This document shows positions 8,859 through 20,732 of a DNA stretch of 40,481 nucleotides, one piece after another. Origin of the DNA: Elusimicrobia bacterium HGW-Elusimicrobia-3 (GTDB lineage: Bacteria; Elusimicrobiota; Elusimicrobia; Elusimicrobiales; UBA9959); the NCBI GenBank assembly GCA_002840355.1, contig PHAL01000019.1, forward strand, positions 1 to 40,481, read 5' to 3'. How positions within the stretch are numbered: the first letter of the stretch is position 1; every line of letters starts with the position of its first letter. Both the position numbers and the translations under genes were made by a program. A model generated the notes under the pieces. That model was not told the origin of the DNA. It did not search any database and saw only the letters and a program-made list of their open reading frames with translations.

Positions 8859-9182
8859 TCACTCTGGCACCGGCCAGACACTGCACACTGCGCTGGGGGA
8901 GGGCCGGGGGACCGACGGGGCACGAAACGCCGCCGAAGGGCCGGGACTCCCGCCCGGGAGCCGGGCGCCGAACGCGCCGCTGAGAACCGGGCACCCCGGG
9001 GGACCGCCCTGCCAGAAGCAGACCAGCGGACCGGGGAAGAAACGCGCCAGGGCCGGGGCAACCCCGAACCGACCAAGAACCGGGCCCGACCGCACCGCAA
9101 CCGAACCAGACCGCACCAGACCAGACCGCAACCGCGGGGCCCGAACCGAAACCGGCGCAACCGATATAGAGAGCTGAACTAC
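8828..9182 (-). ncRNA. Putative A-depleted structured RNA or tldD leader (undescribed)
   Basis: A 355-base unit delimited by a near-consensus promoter (9189-9217) and an intrinsic terminator (8828-8858). In transcript sense, A is almost absent from about 9160 to 8890, while G, C and U are abundant. The body is rich in GGTTGCGG, GGTCTGG and TTCGG words, including two copies of GCGGTCTGGT (plus-strand 9105-9114 and 9120-9129), and holds short hairpins such as GGCGC/GCGCC with a UUCG-like loop and CTCCC/GGGAG. It does not look like SRP RNA, RNase P RNA, tmRNA or 6S RNA: the A-containing signature words of the first three are missing. Reading frames through it are open only because stop codons need A. 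The cis-leader and free-RNA readings are both possible. Confidence 0.5.
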
Positions 9183-9188
9183 ATATCG

Positions 9189-9217
9189 AGTATAGCAGGC
9201 GCTCCTTGACTTGTCAA
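9189..9217 (-). promoter_or_regulatory. Near-consensus sigma-70 promoter of the A-depleted RNA
   Basis: On the minus strand, TTGACA (complement of 9212-9217), a 17-base spacer, then TATACT (9189-9194); predicted start near 9182. This is the best housekeeping promoter seen in the window. The -35 lies in a palindrome, CCTTGAC-TT-GTCAAGG (9204-9219), so a second -35 (TTGACT, 9206-9211) faces right, with TATATT at 9231-9236. The palindrome could be an operator, or simply two promoters back to back. Confidence 0.7.
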
Positions 9218-9285
9218 GGGGTGGCTTAAATATATTTTTTCACGTCGGAGAAATAGTTTTTTCAGCCTCCGCTTGCGCTTAAGAA

Positions 9286-9317
9286 TAAAGAGACCCGCTT
9301 TTCGCGGGCCTCTTTTT
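9286..9317. terminator. Bidirectional intrinsic terminator after the GH104-like gene
   Basis: Stem AGAGACCCGC (9289-9298) with GCGGGCCTCT (9304-9313), one mismatch, loop TTTTC. On the plus strand it is followed by five T; on the minus strand by TTATTCTT. It serves the leftward gene ending at 9335, and could also end any rightward transcript started at the opposing promoter near 9206-9236. Confidence 0.75.
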
Positions 9318-9334
9318 CCGGTTGACGGCTGGCC

Positions 9335-10273
9335 TTAGTACTTGGCCAGGGCGGCGCGGTAGACGCGCCACAGCTGGGCGGTGGAGTGGGTGGGCTGGCC
9401 GTAGGGGCTGCCCGGCAGCGAGGCCCAGGTGCGGTTCAGTTTGCTCAGCGCTGAGGTAAAATTTTCGTAGACGCTGGAGCGCAGCACCCGGTTATAGGCG
9501 CCGGCGCGGCGTATGATCTCCAGCGTGGCCTTCTCCTGGTTGGGAGGGGTGAAGTCGCGCAGGCCCAGCGCGGAGGCGAGCGGGTCCCAGGTCTTGGCGA
9601 GGAACTGGTACCGGCCGGCGGCTGTGGAGCAGAGCCTGCCCGCGCATTTCTTTACGCGGGGGTGGTCCCCGTAATTATCGAAAGGGACGAAGGTGAAGAT
9701 ATAATTATAATTGGCTTTAGTTCCCTCGGCGTAGGCCAGCGTGTCGAGGAAAGCGTGCACGGTGCGGGGCAGCTCCCACGCGCCGCCGGCGGAGCTGGAA
9801 GAGACGTGGGGCATATACACATAGCCGGCGGCCAGTGAGCAGCCGGGCAGCGGCGCGGCCAGCTGCACCGTCATATGTTCGCCCTCGAAACCGGGCACCG
9901 AGGCAGCGGCGTAGCGGGTATGAGGGGTCAGGCCGCACTTGCCGGTGCCGGGCGCCAGGTCTTCGGCCTGGCCGGGGAAGGCCTTAAGGAAAGAGGCTTC
10001 CGCGCCGATATAGATGAACTGTTCCGCGGTGCCGTCGTCGCTCTTGCTGAAGCTTTCCCACTCGAAGCCGGGCTCGTCGTTATCCGGGGGCAGGTACTGC
10101 TCGGGCTCGGCCTCTGTCCCGTCCGCGGCCGGCAAGGGCAGGGACAGTTCGGGCAGCGCGGCCGCTTCGGTCCCGCCGTAGCGCAGCAGCTCGTCGAGCG
10201 CCTGGGCGGAAACGCGCAGCGGCAGCAGGGCCGACGCGAGCAGGATCAGGGGGAAAAGGTTTATCCTCGCCAT
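9335..10273 (-). CDS. Secreted protein with lambda-R-like (GH104) lytic domain
   Basis: 312 residues. A signal peptide (about residues 1-23, ending RVSAQA) precedes a poorly conserved acidic region and a compact domain with two Cys. The C-terminal half (about residues 165-300) closely recalls phage lambda endolysin R: AFLDTLAYAEGT with the catalytic-type Glu, then DHPR, STAAGRYQFLAKTWD, LGLRDFTPPNQ and WASLPGSPYGQ. Lambda R is a lytic transglycosylase that cuts the MurNAc-GlcNAc bond of peptidoglycan and forms 1,6-anhydro ends; I infer the same chemistry in the periplasm here. No holin, spanin or other phage gene is nearby, so a host role in wall turnover, or an exported antibacterial role, is more likely than lysis. 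Ribosome site weak (AGGTATG). Confidence 0.8.
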   Translation of the reverse strand: MARINLFPLILLASALLPLRVSAQALDELLRYGGTEAAALPELSLPLPAADGTEAEPEQYLPPDNDEPGFEWESFSKSDDGTAEQFIYIGAEASFLKAFPGQAEDLAPGTGKCGLTPHTRYAAASVPGFEGEHMTVQLAAPLPGCSLAAGYVYMPHVSSSSAGGAWELPRTVHAFLDTLAYAEGTKANYNYIFTFVPFDNYGDHPRVKKCAGRLCSTAAGRYQFLAKTWDPLASALGLRDFTPPNQEKATLEIIRRAGAYNRVLRSSVYENFTSALSKLNRTWASLPGSPYGQPTHSTAQLWRVYRAALAKY

Positions 10274-10287
10274 ACCTATAGTATGGC
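10269..10287. repeat. Inverted repeat over the GH104-like start codon
   Basis: Perfect 7-bp arms GCCATAC and GTATGGC separated by 5 bases. The left arm includes the start codon of the leftward GH104-like gene. It could be an operator, or fold in the mRNA to mask the start. A short palindrome like this can arise by chance. Confidence 0.35.
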
Positions 10288-10363
10288 AGGCGGGGGCCGC
10301 GGGATTAAGGGCAGTTGGACCCGGCCGGCAATAGGCCTTTGGACCCAGAGGCCCGAGGGCGGA

Positions 10364-10963
10364 TCAGGCGGCGAGGAATTTTTTAATGCCGGTCATGATC
10401 ATCTGTACGGAGATAGTGACGAGTATCATGCCCATCAGCTTTTCCATGGCCAGCAGGCCGCGGGCGCCCAGCAGGCGCGACAGCCAGCCGGACAGGCCGG
10501 CCAGGATGACGGCGTTTATCAGCCAGGCCACGCCCACCACTCCGGACCACATGCCTATGCGGCCAGGGTCCTGGAGCGAGAACAGCAGCACCGTGGTAAG
10601 CGTGGACGGGCCAGCTATCAGGGGTATGGCAAGCGGCACGATGAAGGGTTCCCCCTCCGGCCCCTCCGCGAAGGTGGAATGGTTAGAGGGGAAGATCATC
10701 TGCATGGCTATCAGGAACAGCACTATGCCGCCGGCCACCGACATCGCGGTCAGGTCCAGCGACAGCGCCGAGACGAAATATTTGCCGAACAGCAGGAAGA
10801 AGACCATGATGCCCAGCGCTATGAACAGCTCCCGGGCTATCACCCTGCGGCGGCGCTCCTCGCTGACGTTCTTGAGCGCGCTCATGAACAGCGGGATGTT
10901 GCCCAGCGGGTCCATGACCAGCGTCAGCGTAAAGACGGTGGAAATAAAAAGCGTGAGGTCCAT
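10364..10963 (-). CDS. MarC-family integral membrane protein
   Basis: 199 residues with about six membrane spans. The N-terminal VMDPLGNIPLFM and the mid-protein IPLIAGPSTLTTVL loop are the MarC (UPF0056) hallmarks. Family members are inner-membrane proteins of unsettled function; an early link to multiple antibiotic resistance was not upheld. The start at 10963 gives the family's usual N-terminus. There is no Shine-Dalgarno sequence; instead TATTAT/TATAAT boxes lie directly before the ATG (10965-10975), so the mRNA may be leaderless. The frame extends further upstream into gyrA, but that part is a shadow of gyrA. It lies after the gyrA terminator. Confidence 0.88.
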   Translation of the reverse strand: MDLTLFISTVFTLTLVMDPLGNIPLFMSALKNVSEERRRRVIARELFIALGIMVFFLLFGKYFVSALSLDLTAMSVAGGIVLFLIAMQMIFPSNHSTFAEGPEGEPFIVPLAIPLIAGPSTLTTVLLFSLQDPGRIGMWSGVVGVAWLINAVILAGLSGWLSRLLGARGLLAMEKLMGMILVTISVQMIMTGIKKFLAA

Positions 10964-10980
10964 GATTATATAATAGCAAA

Positions 10981-11017
10981 CCGGCCGGGAGGGTCTCCCT
11001 CTCCCGGCCGGTTTTTT
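10981..11017. terminator. Terminator downstream of gyrA
   Basis: Perfect 11-bp stem CCGGCCGGGAG (10981-10991) with CTCCCGGCCGG (11001-11011), 9-base loop. Six T follow on the plus strand (11012-11017), matching six A before the stem on the minus strand; the minus strand ends in TTTGCTATT. It lies 20-50 bases after the gyrA stop. Confidence 0.75.
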
Positions 11018-11037
11018 GACCGCTGTCGGCCGCGCCC

Positions 11038-13536
<2,499 letters not shown>

Positions 13537-13551
13537 TTGTCGCTCCGTTAA

Positions 13552-16085
<2,534 letters not shown>

Positions 16086-16089
16086 GGGT

Positions 16090-16395
16090 TTAAAGCTTCG
16101 TGGCCGGCTTTATGGCCCGTATCCACGGCCGTTTAAAATATTTGTTCAAGCCCTTCACCAGCACCGAACTGCGCAGCGCCAGCTCGCTGGCCGCCGCCGC
16201 GGAGGACGGCTTCACCACCAGCACGCCCCGGTCCACGCCGAGCAGCACGCAGTGGTCGCCCAGGCGGCCCATCTCCTTCTTCCACACCGCGTCCAGCACG
16301 GCCAGCCTGTCCAGCCCGCCCATGCCGAGCATCTTCCAGGAACTGCAGATGTCCCCGGCGGCGGTCCAGTTTGAACTCTTGCGCTTGAGGAACAT
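16090..16395 (-). CDS. DUF721 / DciA-like protein
   Basis: 101 residues. The order LDRLAVLDAVWKKEMGRLGDHC, then a hydrophobic strand GVLVV, then a helix ELALRSSVLVKGLNKYF and a final strand IRAIK matches DUF721 proteins, whose best-studied member DciA loads the replicative helicase DnaB in bacteria lacking DnaC. DUF721 genes often sit between dnaN/recF and gyrB, which supports the call. Its ATG overlaps the dnaN stop by one base (TAATG), so it is coupled to dnaN. It is short for the family, and similarity is weak beyond the core. Not named dciA because the fold match is by eye. Confidence 0.68.
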   Translation of the reverse strand: MFLKRKSSNWTAAGDICSSWKMLGMGGLDRLAVLDAVWKKEMGRLGDHCVLLGVDRGVLVVKPSSAAAASELALRSSVLVKGLNKYFKRPWIRAIKPATKL

Positions 16396-17513
16396 TACTG
16401 GGTGCGCAGCGGCATCACTATATAAAGCAGGTCCTCGCGGCCCTTGAGGCGCAGCAGCGCGGGGGTGGCCGGGGTGGTGAACTCGGCGGTCACGTCCCCC
16501 TCGCCGGCGGACTTCAGGATATCCATCACGAACTTCGGGTTGAAGCTGATCTGGAATTCCTTGCCCGTGTAATCGGTCTCTATCTCGTCCTCGAAATCCA
16601 TGCTCTGCGAGGCGGAGTTCACCACCAGCGCGCCCGGCTTGAAGGCGTACTTCACGGCGCCGGAGCGCTCGTTGGAGCAGATGGCGGCGCGCTTGGTGAC
16701 GGCCATCAGTTTCTCCGCGTTGATGTTGATCTCTATCTCGTGGCTCTTGGGGATGATCTGCTCGTAGGCGGGGAAGTTGCCCTCCACCAGGCGGGAGATG
16801 AAGACGGTTTTGCCGATGCGGAAGCCGATCTGGTTGGAGGAGAGGCCCACCGTCACCTCGTCCGCGTCCTTGATGGCCGCGCCCTTGATGTAGCGGGCCA
16901 GCTCGCCCAGGATCTTGGAGGGCACGATCACCTTGAAATCCTTCTTGGCCTTCACCTTTTTGCTGGAGGCGATGGCCAGGCGGCGGCCGTCCGTGGCCAC
17001 CAGGGAGAACAGTTCCTTCTCGTACTTCCAGAGCAGGCCGTTGAGGAAATGCCTGTCGTCCTCGGTGGAGGCGGAGAAGATGGTGCTGGTGATCATCTCG
17101 GCCAGCAGCTTGGCCGGCATCTTGAAGGAGTTGCTCTCGTCCAGGTCCGGGATGACAGGGTAGTCGTTCTTGGGGGCGCCGCCCAGTTTGAAGCGGGACT
17201 TGCCGCTGAGGATGGATATCCTGTTGCTCTCGTCCACGGCTATGTTCACCGCGGAGTCCTCTCCCAGGTTCTGCACTATCTCCATGAATTTCTTTATGGG
17301 CACGGTGATGCTGCCCTCGCCCTTTATCTCGACCGGGATATGGTGCTTTATGGCCATCTCCAGGTCCGTGAACACCACCTTTATTCCCTTGTCCTCCGTT
17401 TCCATCAGGAAGTTCTGGAGTATCGGTATCGTGCCGGTCTTTGAGGAGACGCCGGCCTGGATGGTCTGTATGCCTTTGATCAGCGTTTCACGGTTACTGT
17501 TTATTTTCATCAT
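16395..17513 (-). CDS. dnaN: DNA polymerase III sliding clamp (beta subunit)
   Basis: 372 residues, the usual clamp length. It encircles DNA and tethers polymerase III and repair enzymes. Typical features are the MKINSNRETLIKGIQTIQ N-terminus, VATDGRRLAIA (about residue 172), the third-domain start VEGNFPAYEQIIPK and the C-terminal LLYIVMPLRTQ, close to the family's YVIMPMR[LV] end. GAGG lies 6 bases before the ATG at 17513; a second ATG directly follows. It is followed without a gap by the DUF721 gene, so the recF gene found here in many bacteria is missing. A likely promoter lies at 17561-17588. Confidence 0.97.
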   Translation of the reverse strand: MMKINSNRETLIKGIQTIQAGVSSKTGTIPILQNFLMETEDKGIKVVFTDLEMAIKHHIPVEIKGEGSITVPIKKFMEIVQNLGEDSAVNIAVDESNRISILSGKSRFKLGGAPKNDYPVIPDLDESNSFKMPAKLLAEMITSTIFSASTEDDRHFLNGLLWKYEKELFSLVATDGRRLAIASSKKVKAKKDFKVIVPSKILGELARYIKGAAIKDADEVTVGLSSNQIGFRIGKTVFISRLVEGNFPAYEQIIPKSHEIEININAEKLMAVTKRAAICSNERSGAVKYAFKPGALVVNSASQSMDFEDEIETDYTGKEFQISFNPKFVMDILKSAGEGDVTAEFTTPATPALLRLKGREDLLYIVMPLRTQ

Positions 17514-17560
17514 CCTAGTCCTCTCTTAAGATAGCTGTTTATAGTGTCGGCGCTGTTGAA

Positions 17561-17607
17561 ATCATAGGGGAAAGTTATTGACAGTCTATCTGATTTTACT
17601 GACAGTC
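17561..17607 (-). promoter_or_regulatory. dnaN promoter with TGACAGTC direct repeat
   Basis: On the minus strand, TAGACT (17583-17588), a 16-base spacer and TATGAT (17561-17566) form a plausible promoter, with the start near 17554. The 8-mer TGACAGTC occurs twice on the plus strand, at 17579-17586 and 17600-17607, a spacing of 21 bases (two helical turns). The first copy overlaps the -35, as a repressor or DnaA-independent regulator site would. Confidence 0.45.
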
Positions 17608-17645
17608 CCTACAAAAATTCCGGTTATGTACACCTGCCGGCCCTT

Positions 17646-18998
17646 TTAGCCCTGGTTATTAACAGCCTTAATCTTTGTGATTATCTGATTAAGGGTCTCG
17701 TTGAAATAGGGGTCGGTCTGCACCATATGGCCGATCTTGCCCTTGGCGTGCAGCACGGTGGCGTGCTCGCGGCCGAAAGCGTCCCCGATCTCCTTGAGCA
17801 CCATGTCCGTCATCTCGCAGGCCAGGTACATGGCCACCTGGCGGGGGAAGGCCACGGCCTCGTTGCGCTTCTTGGAATTGAAGTCCCGCATCTCCACGCT
17901 GTATTTCTCGGCCACCACCCGCTTTATGGTCTCGACCGGGATTTTCTTCTCTTCCAGGTCGTGGTCGCTGATGTGGTCCTTGATGATCTCGCGGACGGCG
18001 TCGATGGAGGGCTGTATGCGCATGTTGGAGCAGAAATTGCCCACCGTGATCAGGCAGCCTTCCAGCTCGCGGATGTTCTTCTTGACGTTCTCGGCGATGA
18101 AGGTGATGATGTCGTCGGGTATGTCGTAGGTGTGCTGGTCGCGCTTCTGGCGCAGGATGGCCACGCGCGTTTCGAAATCGGGGATCTTGATGTCGGCCAC
18201 CACGCCGGACAGGAAGCGGGAGATCAGGCGCTGCCCCAGCGCGAGTTCGCGGGGCGGCCGGTCGGAGGTGACCACCACCTGCTTCTTGGACTCGAACAGC
18301 GAGTTGAAGGTGTAGAAGAATTCCTCTTCGCTGCGTTCCTTGTCGACGAGGAACTGGATGTCGTCGAGCAGCAGGCAGTCGAGCTTGCGGTACTTGCTGC
18401 GGAACTGCTCGGTCACGCCGCCGCGCACCGCGTCGATGTACTCGTTGACGAAGTTCTCGCTGGCGGTATAGAGGATGCGGGCGGCCGAGTTCTTCTTCAT
18501 GATGCCGTGCGCGATGGCGTGCAGCAGGTGGGTCTTGCCCAGGCCCGGCGGGCTGTAGATGAAGAAAGGGTTGGTCTGGCCCGGGTTGTTGGAGACGCCC
18601 TCCGCCGAGGCGAAGGCGAAGCGGTTGGACGTGCCCATGATGAAGGACTCGAAAGTGTAGTGCGGATTGAAAGAATAATAGTTGGCCGGCAGCGCTATCG
18701 CCGCGGGCGCGGCCTTGGACTGAGGCGGCGGCTCCGACGGGGCCAGCGACATGGAATAATTGATCTTCAGCGCGCGGCCGGTGAGCTCGGCCAGCAGCGC
18801 CGTGATCTTCTCCTCGTAGCGCTGCTTGACCGTATTGTAAATTATAGAGTCGGGAACTTCCAGTTTGAGGGTATCGCCCTCTATGAAAATAGGCTTAATC
18901 GGGCGTATCCAAAGGTCGACCGTCTGAGAACCTATGTCCTCATTGAGTTTCTTTATTACTTCCGGCCAGATTTCTTTGATATCGGTTAAGTTATCCAC
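17646..18998 (-). CDS. dnaA: Chromosomal replication initiator DnaA
   Basis: 450 residues. DnaA binds 9-bp boxes at oriC and opens the duplex. Domain I is at the N-terminus (IWPEVIKKLNEDIG), then a Pro/Ala linker, then the AAA+ domain with Walker A PPGLGKTH (Lys155) and Walker B LLLDDIQFL, and the C-terminal box-binding domain with EIGDAFGREHATVLHA. The start is GTG at 18998: an in-frame TAA lies two codons upstream and no ATG fits the family N-terminus. This GTG is inside a perfect DnaA box, and no Shine-Dalgarno sequence is visible, so DnaA bound there would cover its own start region. Confidence 0.96.
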   Translation of the reverse strand: MDNLTDIKEIWPEVIKKLNEDIGSQTVDLWIRPIKPIFIEGDTLKLEVPDSIIYNTVKQRYEEKITALLAELTGRALKINYSMSLAPSEPPPQSKAAPAAIALPANYYSFNPHYTFESFIMGTSNRFAFASAEGVSNNPGQTNPFFIYSPPGLGKTHLLHAIAHGIMKKNSAARILYTASENFVNEYIDAVRGGVTEQFRSKYRKLDCLLLDDIQFLVDKERSEEEFFYTFNSLFESKKQVVVTSDRPPRELALGQRLISRFLSGVVADIKIPDFETRVAILRQKRDQHTYDIPDDIITFIAENVKKNIRELEGCLITVGNFCSNMRIQPSIDAVREIIKDHISDHDLEEKKIPVETIKRVVAEKYSVEMRDFNSKKRNEAVAFPRQVAMYLACEMTDMVLKEIGDAFGREHATVLHAKGKIGHMVQTDPYFNETLNQIITKIKAVNNQG

Positions 18999-19010
18999 AA
19001 GTTATCCACA
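18991..19010 (+). promoter_or_regulatory. Two tandem consensus DnaA boxes over the dnaA start
   Basis: TTATCCACA occurs at 18991-18999 and again at 19002-19010, in the same orientation with an 11-bp period. Both match the E. coli consensus exactly. The first spans the dnaA GTG codon. Weaker TTATTAACA sites lie on the minus strand near 19012-19021 and 19067-19076. Confidence 0.9.
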
Positions 19011-19240
19011 ACTGTTAATAAGGTTTTCTGGGGTATATAAAGTGCTTGTATTATATGACTTTATTGTGTTAATAACTTCTTTTGCCAGCTGCTGTACTAT
19101 CAATTTAAGGCGTAAAAAGTTCGCAAAAAGGTGAAAGAAAACAGCTATAAAGGGGCTCAAAAAGGGCCTTTTTTATAGGATATCTATAATATTATATATT
19201 TTATAAGGCGTAGTCAATATTAAAGGGCTGCTCCTTGTAT
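19011..19240. other. AT-rich putative oriC / unwinding region
   Basis: No gene lies between dnaA and the radical SAM gene. This stretch is far more AT-rich than its surroundings, ending in a run of A/T at about 19177-19208 (ATATCTATAATATTATATATT). A GGCTC/GGGCC hairpin with six T on the plus strand lies at about 19154-19176. AT-richness next to tandem DnaA boxes, plus the strand switch of genes nearby, makes it the best oriC candidate here. A GGGGGGC/GCCCCCC hairpin (19241-19257) follows at the radical SAM gene end. Confidence 0.6.
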
Positions 19241-19265
19241 GGGGGGCAAAGCCCCCCGGAGAGGC

Positions 19266-20717
19266 CTACAGGTGGCGTAGGAACCGCTTCCTGGCCTCCG
19301 CCATGCCGGTGGCGCTGCCGGCCCGTCTGGCCGCGTGCCAGGAGCGCAGCGCCCCGTGAAAATCCATCACGCTCTCCCTATAGTCTCCCGCCCCGGTGCC
19401 GCTGAAAAGTGAAAAGAGCGCCTCGCTGGCTATCAGCGGCGCGCTGCCGTCGGCGGAGATATCCTCTATCATATCCTCGGCGCAGGCCAGGGCCGCCGCG
19501 GAGGACATGGTGGAGTGTTCCCAGGCGCCCTCGCCGCCGCACAGCCCGCCCTGCGCTCCCGCCAGGGCCGGTATGCCGGGGCTCCGTATCTGGAACGGTG
19601 AAAAATAGACGGTGTCCAGTCCTGAAACCCGAGCGAAGGCCAGCGTTTCCGCCGCGGTGCTTTTGGTTTCACCGGGGTAGCCTACCACAAAATTCCCATG
19701 GAGGCCCAGGCCGGCCCCTTTTGCCGCCGCTATGCCGGCCAGCATCTCGCCCCGTCCGCAGCCCTTGTCCATGGCCGCGAGCAGGGCATCCGAACCAGAC
19801 TCCACCCCGATAAACACCCACTGGCAGCCGGCGCGGCGCAGGGCCTCCGGCAGGCCCGGCCGCAGCAGGCTGTCGGCCCTGGCGAAACAGGTCCAGGCGA
19901 AGCCGCCGTCCGCCTCCAGGCCGCGGCAGATCTCCAGCGCCCTGGCGGGATCACCGGCAAAATCGGAATCTGTAAAGCGGAAGCGCCGTATTCCCCAGCG
20001 GTCGCGGTTGTGGCGGAGCTCGGCCAGCACCGCTCCGGCGCTCCTGGCCGCGTAGGGCGCGCTGTAGGAGCAGAAGCCGCAGGAGCGGGGACAGCCGCGC
20101 GAGCCCTGCACCGCCACCCCGGACGGCGCGGCGGGATAGAGGCCCCAGTCCGGAAAAGGCAGCGAATCCATGGCGGCTGAGGGAGCGGGCGGGGCGGCGG
20201 GCGCGGTTGCTCCCGGCGGTATTATTCCGGGGACGGCGGCGGGATCTCGGCCCTCTTCAAGCGCGGCTATCAGGGCGGGCAGAGTTTCCTCACCGGGCCC
20301 CAACACCGTGTACGCGCCCGCGGGCCGCAGCGCGGGGTTCCACTCGGCGCCCGGGCCGCCGACTATCAGCGCTGTATCCGGAGAGAGGCGCCGGACCAGG
20401 TCGGCTATGGCCGCCGTGGTCTCCGGGCGGAAGGTGTGCGTGGTGGAAATGCACGCGGCGAAAGGCCGCCGCTCCAGCGCTGCCGCCAGGCGCCGGACCT
20501 CTTTTTCCCTGGAAAAAAAGTTATACAGCGGTAAAGCTGCCAAGCCCCGGCGGTTAAGTTCCGTGGCGAGCAGCGTCAGGCCGAGCGGGGGCGCGGCGGA
20601 GAATTTTTCCAGGGGCAGGGGGTCGCCCTCTAACAGCGGGGCGGTGAAATAGGCGTTCACGCCGGCGTAAAAGGGATGGGTCTCTTCCTGCGAGAGCAGG
20701 AGGATGTCCAGGGACAT
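19266..20717 (-). CDS. B12-binding-domain radical SAM protein
   Basis: 483 residues. The N-terminal half (about 1-170) has a cobalamin-binding-type Rossmann fold with IVGGPGAEWNP and LGPGEETLP, typical of B12-dependent radical SAM proteins (no DxHxxG is evident). The radical SAM core follows, with the iron-sulphur triad CPRSCGFC (about residue 212) and later GNFVVGYPGET. Such enzymes use a 4Fe-4S cluster and S-adenosylmethionine, often to methylate unreactive carbons or build cofactors and lipids; the substrate is not readable. It follows the DUF2064-like gene by 15 bases, in the same direction. GGAG lies 10 bases before the ATG. The GC- and Ala-rich C-terminus has no recognised domain. Confidence 0.85.
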   Translation of the reverse strand: MSLDILLLSQEETHPFYAGVNAYFTAPLLEGDPLPLEKFSAAPPLGLTLLATELNRRGLAALPLYNFFSREKEVRRLAAALERRPFAACISTTHTFRPETTAAIADLVRRLSPDTALIVGGPGAEWNPALRPAGAYTVLGPGEETLPALIAALEEGRDPAAVPGIIPPGATAPAAPPAPSAAMDSLPFPDWGLYPAAPSGVAVQGSRGCPRSCGFCSYSAPYAARSAGAVLAELRHNRDRWGIRRFRFTDSDFAGDPARALEICRGLEADGGFAWTCFARADSLLRPGLPEALRRAGCQWVFIGVESGSDALLAAMDKGCGRGEMLAGIAAAKGAGLGLHGNFVVGYPGETKSTAAETLAFARVSGLDTVYFSPFQIRSPGIPALAGAQGGLCGGEGAWEHSTMSSAAALACAEDMIEDISADGSAPLIASEALFSLFSGTGAGDYRESVMDFHGALRSWHAARRAGSATGMAEARKRFLRHL

Positions 20718-20732
20718 GGGGAACGGCTCCGT

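Noticed and set aside
8762-9209. Open frames on both strands across the A-depleted region (up to 147 codons)
   Set aside because: Stop codons need A (minus) or T (plus), and both are depleted, so frames stay open by composition. The translations are low-complexity Gly/Arg/Pro/Val with no domain.
19241-19257. GGGGGGC/GCCCCCC hairpin as terminator of the radical SAM gene
   Set aside because: The minus strand after it (CATACAAGG) has no T tract; it may be a structure but does not meet the intrinsic-terminator pattern.
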